Shown: in pieces, positions 58,329 to 64,000 of the stretch
Layout: each line of letters starts with the position of its first letter
How positions within the stretch are numbered: the stretch's first letter is position 1
NCBI RefSeq assembly: GCF_000374925.1
Contig: NZ_KB895555.1
Coordinates: forward strand, 23,778-87,777
Direction of reading: 5' to 3'
Source of the DNA: Arthrobacter sp. 131MFCol6.1
GTDB taxonomy: Bacteria > Actinomycetota > Actinomycetes > Actinomycetales > Micrococcaceae
Length of the DNA: 64,000 nucleotides
Translations under genes and position numbers: made by a program
The notes under the pieces: model-generated
Databases searched by the model: none
What the model saw: only the letters and a program-made list of their open reading frames with translations
What the model was told of the DNA's origin: nothing

Positions 58329-59036
58329 TCAGGACTTGGCGCCCCGGACGTAGCGTTCGTAGTCCGCATTGGTCTGGTCCATGTGCTCATCCATCGCCTG
58401 CCGCGAGCGCTCGGCGTCGCCGCTCAGGATGCTGTCCAGGACCCGCTGGTGGTAATCGATGGCATGCTGCTGGATCACCTCGACGGCCGATGTTTCGCGT
58501 CGGGTCACGTACAGCAGTTGGCCCAACTGGGCGAAAAGGGCCCGCACAAAGGGGTTGCCGGACGCCTTCAGGACGGCGTCGTGGAAGCCAATGTCCGCCT
58601 CCACGAAGCGGTCCAGGTCGCCGGAGTCGTGGAAGCGCTTCATGTCCGCGATGCACTCGCGCATGCGCTCGGCCTGCTCCGGGGTATAGCGTTTGGCGGC
58701 GAGCGCGGCCGCCCCGGTCTCCACCATCCGGCGCATCTCAATCAGTCCCACCGAGACCTGGTCGGCCGCATTGCCATGCGAGGCCGCCTTGAAAATCGCG
58801 TCCAGGCCGGTCCAGTTGTCCGTGGGATTGACGAAGGTTCCCCGGCCGGCCTTCACATAGAGGATGTTTTGCGCGCGGAGCGCTTTGAGGGCCTCACGCA
58901 CGGTGAGCCGGCTGACGCCGTAGGCCTTGGCGATGTCGGCCTCGGGCGGAATCGGGTTGTGGGGCTGGAGCTTGCCGTCAAGGATTTCGGTCAGCAGGCC
59001 GTCGACGAGATCGTCGACCAGTGTCCTGCGGCCCAT
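58329..59036 (-). CDS. GntR family regulator, FadR/FCD subgroup
   Basis: A 235-residue regulator: winged helix first (DDLVDGLLTEILDGKLQPHN, then AYGVSRLTVREALKALRAQN), followed by an FCD domain with DRFVEADIGFHDAVLKASGN carrying Asp and His metal ligands. GTG 59048 is 4 codons longer, but AAGGTGG suits ATG 59036 better. It precedes the MFS-SDR operon on the same strand and the SRPBCC gene ends just upstream. It is likely the local repressor. Confidence 0.86.
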   Translation of the reverse strand: MGRRTLVDDLVDGLLTEILDGKLQPHNPIPPEADIAKAYGVSRLTVREALKALRAQNILYVKAGRGTFVNPTDNWTGLDAIFKAASHGNAADQVSVGLIEMRRMVETGAAALAAKRYTPEQAERMRECIADMKRFHDSGDLDRFVEADIGFHDAVLKASGNPFVRALFAQLGQLLYVTRRETSAVEVIQQHAIDYHQRVLDSILSGDAERSRQAMDEHMDQTNADYERYVRGAKS

Positions 59037-59050
59037 CCCAGTTCCCACCT

Positions 59051-59545
59051 TCAGTCTCGTTTCGTGCTGCCATCCACATTACCCATGTCCGGGTGCGCAG
59101 CCATGTAGGCGTCGAGCTTGGCCAGCGTCTGTTCCAGATTGGCCGGATGGCGGCGCAGGTAGCCGGCCAGCCGGAGGAAGCTCTTGCCGCGGACCCGGCG
59201 CGCGTCCCATTGCTCGGTGACCAGCGTGCCCGCGGTGCCGTCCTTGCCCGTGGATGGTTCGAGCAGGTAGCGCCACACATGGCCGTAGAAGTGCCGCCAC
59301 GCAATCCGGTGGCCTTCCTCGAATTCGCAGACCGTATTGAGGATCTTGTAGTTCACCCGCATGTTCATTTGCATGCCGAACCTGGCGCGGAGGTACAGCC
59401 GCCGTGGCCCGCGCGGCTGGGCGCCCTTCACCGTGTCCGAGCCGTCGATCACGCTGTGCAGGGCGGGCGTGGCGAGCACCTCGAAGATGGCCTCGGGGGC
59501 GGCGGCAATGTACCGGCTGCGGGACACGAGATAGCGGGGATTCAT
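59051..59545 (-). CDS. SRPBCC family protein
   Basis: A 164-residue START-like protein (SRSRYIAAAPEAIFEVLATP at the start, typical of polyketide cyclase/dehydrase and lipid-binding SRPBCC proteins, and AWRHFYGHVWRYLLEP later). AGGA precedes ATG 59545. The ligand is unknown. Its stop is 2-15 bp before the GntR start, so the two are probably transcribed together. It may still be functionally unrelated. Confidence 0.82.
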   Translation of the reverse strand: MNPRYLVSRSRYIAAAPEAIFEVLATPALHSVIDGSDTVKGAQPRGPRRLYLRARFGMQMNMRVNYKILNTVCEFEEGHRIAWRHFYGHVWRYLLEPSTGKDGTAGTLVTEQWDARRVRGKSFLRLAGYLRRHPANLEQTLAKLDAYMAAHPDMGNVDGSTKRD

Positions 59546-59584
59546 CTAGTAATCCTAGTCCGCGATCGTGTTGCAGAATGAGGC

Positions 59585-60358
59585 ATGCAGACTTCCCGCA
59601 ACCCCCTCCGCGGCCGGCCGCGCATCGGCGTTCCCGTCCGCCTCAGCAGTTCCGCCGATCCCGACCCGCGCGTGGCGGAAGCCAACGCATTGTTCGAGTA
59701 CATCGTGGAGCTGCTGCGTGAGGGCGGCGGCGAACCGGTCCTGCTCGACGCTTTGGGGCCCGACGACGGCGGCCTCGCCGCGGCGCTGGCCTCCCTTGAC
59801 GGCGTCGTTCTTCCCGGCGGCGGCGACCTCGACCCCGCCCTCTACGGCGAGCTGCGCGGCGACGTCTGCTACGACGTCAGCGCTGCCCAGGACGCGCTGG
59901 ATCTCGCCGTGGCGCGTCTTGCGATCGACGCCGGGCTGCCTGTGTTCGGCATCTGCCGCGGGCATCAGCTGCTCAATGTGGTCTACGGCGGGACGCTCAT
60001 CCAGGACATGGCGCCGGGGACGGTGGCGCACCGCGAGCCCGCGCCGGGGCGCGGGGCAGGACCGTGGGCCTGGCACGAGGTGGGGGTGCAGGCCGGCTCC
60101 AGGGTGGCCGCTCTCTACGGCGGCGGTTCGAGTGCCGTGAACGTGAAGATCGCCTCCGGCCACCATCAGGCCGTGGCCCGGGTGGCCGGAGGATTGCGGG
60201 TGACGGCCGTGGCCGAGGACGGGACTGTCGAGGCGCTCGAGGATCCGGAGCGCTGGGTGGCCTCGGTCCAGTGGCACCCCGAGGCCCTGGAACTCCCGGC
60301 CGGGGAGCGGCTCGCGCCGTTCCGGGCCTTCGTCGAGGTGTGCCGCACCCGGCCCTGA
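59585..60358 (+). CDS. Gamma-glutamyl-gamma-aminobutyrate hydrolase family protein (peptidase C26)
   Basis: A 257-residue class-I glutamine-amidotransferase-like hydrolase. Nucleophile Cys is in FGICRGHQLLNVVYGG near residue 125, and catalytic His and Glu are in SVQWHPEALEL near 230. PuuD-type enzymes cleave gamma-glutamyl-GABA. No other Puu genes are adjacent. It is divergent from the SRPBCC gene (39-bp gap) and convergent with the dehydrogenase at 60390. Confidence 0.88.
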   Translation: MQTSRNPLRGRPRIGVPVRLSSSADPDPRVAEANALFEYIVELLREGGGEPVLLDALGPDDGGLAAALASLDGVVLPGGGDLDPALYGELRGDVCYDVSAAQDALDLAVARLAIDAGLPVFGICRGHQLLNVVYGGTLIQDMAPGTVAHREPAPGRGAGPWAWHEVGVQAGSRVAALYGGGSSAVNVKIASGHHQAVARVAGGLRVTAVAEDGTVEALEDPERWVASVQWHPEALELPAGERLAPFRAFVEVCRTRP

Positions 60359-60389
60359 CCGCTCAGGACCGGCAACCCCCGGGCCGTGG

Positions 60390-61424
60390 TCAGCTGGCGA
60401 CGCTCGCCGTCACCTTGACCGGGGCACCGGTGGCCAGCGATTCCTGGGCGGCATCGGCAACCCGGGAGGCCGCGACGGCGTCTTCCGGAGTGCAGGGATT
60501 CTCCCGGCGGCCAAGGATCAGTTCGACGAACGCCTCCATCTCGGAGCGGTACGCCGTCTCGAACCGCTCGGCAAACGTCAGATGCGGCTTCCCCGCGGGG
60601 AACGTGATCTCGGCCTCGGCGGAGGCCAGCGCCGTCTTGTCGTCCAGGCCCACCATCAGGGAGCCGCGGGAGCCCTGGATTTCCAGCCGGACATCATGGC
60701 CCGCCCCGTTGTAGCGGGTGGCCGAAACCGTTCCCACGGTGCCGTCGTCGAACGTCACCAGCGCGAGGGCCGTGTCCACATCGCCGGCTTCACCGATCGC
60801 CGGATCCCCGTTGTTGGAGCCCTTGGCGTAAACCTCGACGATTTCGCGGCCTGTGAGCCAGCGCAGGATGTCGAAATCGTGGACCGAGCAGTCCCGGAAG
60901 AGCCCGCCGGAGCTGGCCAGGAACTCGACCGGGGGCGGCGTCATGTCGCACGTGACGGCACGCAGGGAATGGATCCAGCCCAGCTCGCCGGCCTGGTAGG
61001 CGCGGCGGGCTTCCAGATACCCGGCGTCGAACCGGCGCTGATGCCCGATCTGCACCACGCCGCTCCGGTCCCGGATGTAGTCGAGCACCGGCAGGGCGTC
61101 GGCCACGTTCAGGGCCACGGGCTTTTCGCAGAAGACCGGGATCCCGGCGTCCACGCCGGCCTTGATGAGCTCAGGGTGGGTCCCGGTTCCGGTGGCGATG
61201 ACCAGGCCGTCCAGCCCCGAGGCCAGCAGCGCCTCGACCGAGGGCAGGAATTCGGCACCGAGACCGCTTGCCACCGTCCGGGCGTGCTCTTCGGCGACGT
61301 CGGTGAGACGGAGCCGGACACGGATCCCTTGCGGGTTCAGGACCTCGTTGAGGGCGGCGATGTTGTTGGCGTGCATGACCCCGATCCGCCCAACGCCGAC
61401 GAGTCCAAGGATTACGTCTCTCAT
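60390..61424 (-). CDS. Gfo/Idh/MocA family oxidoreductase, inositol 2-dehydrogenase-like
   Basis: A 344-residue NAD-dependent dehydrogenase from ATG 61424 (MRDVILGLVGVGRIGVMHAN). The catalytic signature is PVFCEKPVALNV (EKP Lys), and GGLFRDCSVHDFDILRWLTG supplies Asp and His of the active site. It resembles IolG of actinobacterial inositol clusters. ATG overlaps the isomerase stop by 4 bases. With the second Gfo/Idh/MocA gene and the ABC ATPase upstream it would act early in cyclitol or sugar oxidation. Confidence 0.87.
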   Translation of the reverse strand: MRDVILGLVGVGRIGVMHANNIAALNEVLNPQGIRVRLRLTDVAEEHARTVASGLGAEFLPSVEALLASGLDGLVIATGTGTHPELIKAGVDAGIPVFCEKPVALNVADALPVLDYIRDRSGVVQIGHQRRFDAGYLEARRAYQAGELGWIHSLRAVTCDMTPPPVEFLASSGGLFRDCSVHDFDILRWLTGREIVEVYAKGSNNGDPAIGEAGDVDTALALVTFDDGTVGTVSATRYNGAGHDVRLEIQGSRGSLMVGLDDKTALASAEAEITFPAGKPHLTFAERFETAYRSEMEAFVELILGRRENPCTPEDAVAASRVADAAQESLATGAPVKVTASVAS

Positions 61425-62215
61425 ACTTCTACTCTCATGTTTGGTGCGGGCACGGTGAACGCCGCACGGAAGGCCTCCAGGGCCGCATAACTGTCGCCAC
61501 TGGCCCACGCTTCCATGCCCACGGTTCCTTCGTAGCCTGCGTCCGCGAGCGCCCTGGCGACGGCCGCGTAGTTGATTTCCCCGGTTCCGGGTTCGCAGCG
61601 GCCCGGAACGTCCGCCACCTGGATCTCGCCGATGTATGGCAGGGCGGTCCGAACGAGCTCGACCAGGTTCCCCTCCCCCATTTGGGCGTGGTAGAGGTCC
61701 AGCATGAGCCTGGCGTTCGGGTGCCCCGCGGCCTGCACGAGCGCCAGGGTGTCCTTGGCCCGTGCCAGCGGGATGCCGGGGTGGTCCAGGATGGTGTTGA
61801 GGTTCTCGAGGCAGAACGTCACCCCGTACTTCTCACCGAGCTTCCCGAGCCGTTCCAGGGTCCGGGCGCCGGTGACCCACATGTGTCCACTGGAGCGGTA
61901 GACAGGCCGGGCCGCGTGACCGTCGATGAGTTCCGCCGGGTGGACCACCAGCCGGCTTACGCCGAGTTCCAGGGCGGTGGGGATCAGGGACTCGGCGGTC
62001 CGCACCACCTCGTCCGCCGTGTCCGGATCCACGAGGCTGCCGGAGCTGTAACCGGTCATGGAGGAGAACACCGCCCCGGTGGCCTTGAGCGCGCCGATGT
62101 CCTTGGGCCGCGAGTCCCAGAGTTCGACGTCGAAACCGGCCTCGTGGAGCCGGCGCACCCGCTCCGTGAACGGCAGGTCCGTAAAGACCATCTCAGCGCA
62201 CACGGCGAGCCGCAT
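61421..62215 (-). CDS. TIM-barrel sugar isomerase (hydroxypyruvate isomerase-like)
   Basis: A 264-residue AP-endonuclease-2-type barrel: CAEMVFTDLPFTERVRRLHE at the start, metal ligands in FCLENLNTILDHPG, ARLMLDLYHAQMGEGNLVEL and GEIQVADVPGRCEPGTGEIN, and GTVGMEAW near the end. These match the Hyi/OtnI family. Substrate could be hydroxypyruvate, an oxo-tetronate or an inositol-derived keto sugar. ATG 62215 overlaps the stop of the second dehydrogenase, so the three genes are translated together. Confidence 0.84.
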   Translation of the reverse strand: MRLAVCAEMVFTDLPFTERVRRLHEAGFDVELWDSRPKDIGALKATGAVFSSMTGYSSGSLVDPDTADEVVRTAESLIPTALELGVSRLVVHPAELIDGHAARPVYRSSGHMWVTGARTLERLGKLGEKYGVTFCLENLNTILDHPGIPLARAKDTLALVQAAGHPNARLMLDLYHAQMGEGNLVELVRTALPYIGEIQVADVPGRCEPGTGEINYAAVARALADAGYEGTVGMEAWASGDSYAALEAFRAAFTVPAPNMRVEV

Positions 62216-63318
62216 CAGAGGACCACGCTCTCGTTGACGGCCACGGTGTTGACCGTTGCCGGGGTCCCCTGCTTGACGGACTCGATGCAGGCCAGCGCCA
62301 TGGCCAGTGCGCGCCGGGCGTCACTGGCTCCCGGAGTGAGAGTGAAGGGCTTCGGCTCCGGCGCGGTACCGTCACGCCGGGCGCGCACGGCGTCGGCGAA
62401 GTCCACCAGCTCGTCCGTGTAGGCCTGCCGGAAGAGCTCGACGTTCAGCCGCGGGGTGTCGGCGGACATCCCCTCGGCGGTGAACCGGCGGGCGGCGGTT
62501 TCGGTGGCGCGGCCGGCCTGGACCATGCCCTTGGAGCCGAAGACCTCGCCGCGGATGTCGTAACCGTACAGTGCACTGAAGTTTGCCTCGGCGACGGCGA
62601 TCGCGCCGTTGCTGTAGCGGATGGTCACGACGGCGGTGTCCAGGAACCCCTGGTCCCGCAGTCCCGGCTCCACAAGCGCGTCGGCAACCGCATAGACCTC
62701 CACAGGTTCGGCGCCTTCGTTGAACCAGTTCAGTGTGTCGAAGTCGTGGATCAGGGTTTCGAGGAAGATGGTCCACGCAGGGATCCTTGCGGCGTGGCCG
62801 ATGCTCCCGGTGCCCGGGTCCCGGGTCAGCGAACGCAGCAGTTGCGGCTGCCCCACGATTCCGGCGGCAAGGTCCTTCTTGGCCGCTTGGAAGTCTGCGG
62901 CGTACCGGCGGTTGAAGCCGATCTGGAAGTGCACCCCGGCGGCGTCGACGGCCTCAAGGGCGGCGCCCAGCTCCTCGAGCCCCTGACCGGCGGGCTTCTC
63001 GCAGAAGACGTGCTTTCCGGCCGCTGCGGCCTGGCCAATCAGGGAGGAATGGAAACGCGCGGGGCTGGCGATGACGACGGCGTCAATCGCCGGGTCGGCC
63101 AGGAGGTCGGCGGCGTCCGCGGTCACCTTCGTGGTGCCCAGGGCGCCGGCCAGCGCCCCCGCGGATTCCAGGTTCGGATCCGCGATGGCGGCAAGGACGG
63201 CGCCGGGGACCCGGCGGGCAATGCTCTCGGCGTGGAAGGCGCCCATCCAGCCCGAGCCGATGAGTCCGATCCGCACCGGCAGGGCGGCGTCGGACGGGGT
63301 GCGGTTGAGGTAAGCCAA
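62215..63318 (-). CDS. Gfo/Idh/MocA family oxidoreductase
   Basis: A 367-residue dehydrogenase: Rossmann motif RIGLIGSGWMGAFHAESIAR near residue 18, catalytic FCEKPAGQGLEELG near 105, FLETLIHDFDTLNWFNEGAE near 185 with the active-site Asp and His. Related to inositol and scyllo-inositol dehydrogenases. It is the first gene of the three-gene unit following the ABC ATPase by 31 bp, and differs enough from the 60390 paralogue to suggest a different stereoisomer as substrate. Confidence 0.86.
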   Translation of the reverse strand: MAYLNRTPSDAALPVRIGLIGSGWMGAFHAESIARRVPGAVLAAIADPNLESAGALAGALGTTKVTADAADLLADPAIDAVVIASPARFHSSLIGQAAAAGKHVFCEKPAGQGLEELGAALEAVDAAGVHFQIGFNRRYAADFQAAKKDLAAGIVGQPQLLRSLTRDPGTGSIGHAARIPAWTIFLETLIHDFDTLNWFNEGAEPVEVYAVADALVEPGLRDQGFLDTAVVTIRYSNGAIAVAEANFSALYGYDIRGEVFGSKGMVQAGRATETAARRFTAEGMSADTPRLNVELFRQAYTDELVDFADAVRARRDGTAPEPKPFTLTPGASDARRALAMALACIESVKQGTPATVNTVAVNESVVL

Positions 63319-63349
63319 AGGCTTGTCCTTTCAGGAGTTGGGGCGGCCG

Positions 63350-64000
63350 TTACTGGTAGGTCGTGCCGGTGGTCTGGGCGACGTCGGCGACTTCGCCCTG
63401 GACTTCCTTGACGATGTCGCCGTGGCCGCCGAGTTGTTCGAGTTCGTGGGCGAGTTCGGCGAGTTCGGCGCCGCCGGCCATCTGGGCGGTGAGTTCGTCG
63501 AGGGTGATGTCTTTTTTGTCGTAGTAGCCGATTGATTTGCCGCGTTTGAGCAGCAGGAACCGGTCCCCGACGGGGAAGGCGTGGTGCGGGTTGTGGGTGA
63601 TGAAGATGACCCCGAGGCCGCGGTCGCGGGCCTGCAGGATGTAGCGGAGCACCACGCCGGACTGCTTCACGCCCAGGGCCGCGGTGGGCTCGTCCAGGAT
63701 CAGGACCTTCGCGCCGAAGTACACGGCCCGGGCGATCGCGACGCACTGGCGTTCACCGCCGGAGAGCTGGCCGATGGGCTGTTCGACGTCGCGCAGGTCG
63801 ATGCCCATCGCGGCGAGTTCCTTGAGCGTGATGTCCTTCATCTTCTCGACGTCCATGCTCTTGAACGGCCCGAACCCGGAGGTCAGTTCCGAGCCGAGGA
63901 AGAAGTTCCGCCAGATCGGCATCAAAGGCACCACCGCGAGGTCCTGGTAGACGGTCGCGATCCCGACGTCCAGGGCGTCCCGGGGGGAGCTGAACTTCCG
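63350..64000 (-). CDS. Sugar ABC transporter ATP-binding protein, 5' end outside window
   Basis: About 216 residues of a sugar-import ATPase run in from the window edge. Q-loop region TVYQDLAVVPLMPIWRNFFL, signature QLSGGERQCVAIARAVYFGA, Walker B VLILDEPTAALGVKQSG and the H-loop GVIFITHNPHHAF are present. Walker A is missing because it is outside the window. It resembles FrcA/RbsA-like single-domain ATPases with one NBD. The C-terminus ends QTTGTTYQ. Likely part of a permease system for the inositol-type sugars processed by the genes downstream. Confidence 0.88.
   Translation of the reverse strand, partial: RKFSSPRDALDVGIATVYQDLAVVPLMPIWRNFFLGSELTSGFGPFKSMDVEKMKDITLKELAAMGIDLRDVEQPIGQLSGGERQCVAIARAVYFGAKVLILDEPTAALGVKQSGVVLRYILQARDRGLGVIFITHNPHHAFPVGDRFLLLKRGKSIGYYDKKDITLDELTAQMAGGAELAELAHELEQLGGHGDIVKEVQGEVADVAQTTGTTYQ

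Overview
The window is high-GC DNA (mostly around 65-70% G+C by eye) with tightly packed operons, frequent 4-base ATGA start/stop overlaps and GTG starts. Gene content (Tex, TM0106-type RecB nuclease-helicase, DUF6318-like lipoprotein, MFS-based sugar-acid clusters, McrBC plus Vsr) suggests an actinobacterium of the Micrococcaceae, Arthrobacter/Pseudarthrobacter-like. That placement is inferred from protein character only. No rRNA, tRNA, CRISPR array or transposase gene was seen.

Layout. 1-2976: gamma-glutamyltransferase (cut by the window edge) behind an OFA-type MFS carrier and a 42-residue one-helix partner. 3186-10160: Tex, a SOUL protein and a 1215-residue RecB-like nuclease/helicase. 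10161-11135: a lower-GC orphan gene bracketed by palindromic repeat elements. 11118-22312: a large catabolic locus, all on the minus strand: FadR-type GntR regulator, MFS carrier, 2-hydroxyacid dehydrogenase, xylose-isomerase-like TIM barrel, fused DhaK-DhaL kinase, RpiB-like isomerase, 3-hydroxyacyl-CoA-dehydrogenase-like enzyme, SDR, a 41-residue membrane peptide, a second MFS carrier and a triosephosphate-isomerase-like enzyme. The kinase, TIM-like and RpiB-like trio is the known signature for taking L-erythrulose through erythrulose phosphates to D-erythrose 4-phosphate, so a C4 polyol or apionate-type acid sugar is the likely substrate. 22354-23070: a dense array of palindromic RCATGY decamers.

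23114-28803: old yellow enzyme, butanediol-type dehydrogenase and flavin monooxygenase, divergent from a GAF-domain regulator. 28804-31053: two exported proteins and a flavin-binding protein. 31173-35757: Vsr endonuclease, a small unknown protein and McrBC, a small DNA-defence island. 35827-43468: small membrane protein, thioesterase, heterodimeric ABC exporter, and a MarR/DHA2 drug-efflux pair. 43702-51800: agmatinase-family hydrolase with a TPP enzyme, PII/Amt, a lipoprotein, and a cupin-type XRE regulator divergent from a sodium:solute symporter. 51944-55852: acidic protein, ferritin-VIT1 fusion, matrixin protease, LOG protein. 55959-59545: a second SDR-MFS-GntR set paralogous to the first, plus an SRPBCC protein. 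59585-64000: peptidase C26 and an inositol-type sugar cluster (two Gfo/Idh/MocA dehydrogenases, a TIM-barrel isomerase and a truncated ABC ATPase).

The most unusual signal is the repeat family. Decamers of the form GRRCATGYYC recur at near-fixed spacing (mostly 29, 32 or 69 bp between starts) in two separate intergenic regions. Four 79-bp units are symmetric about a central AGTGGGCA/TGCCCA palindrome. One unit supplies the stop codon of the TIM-like enzyme gene.
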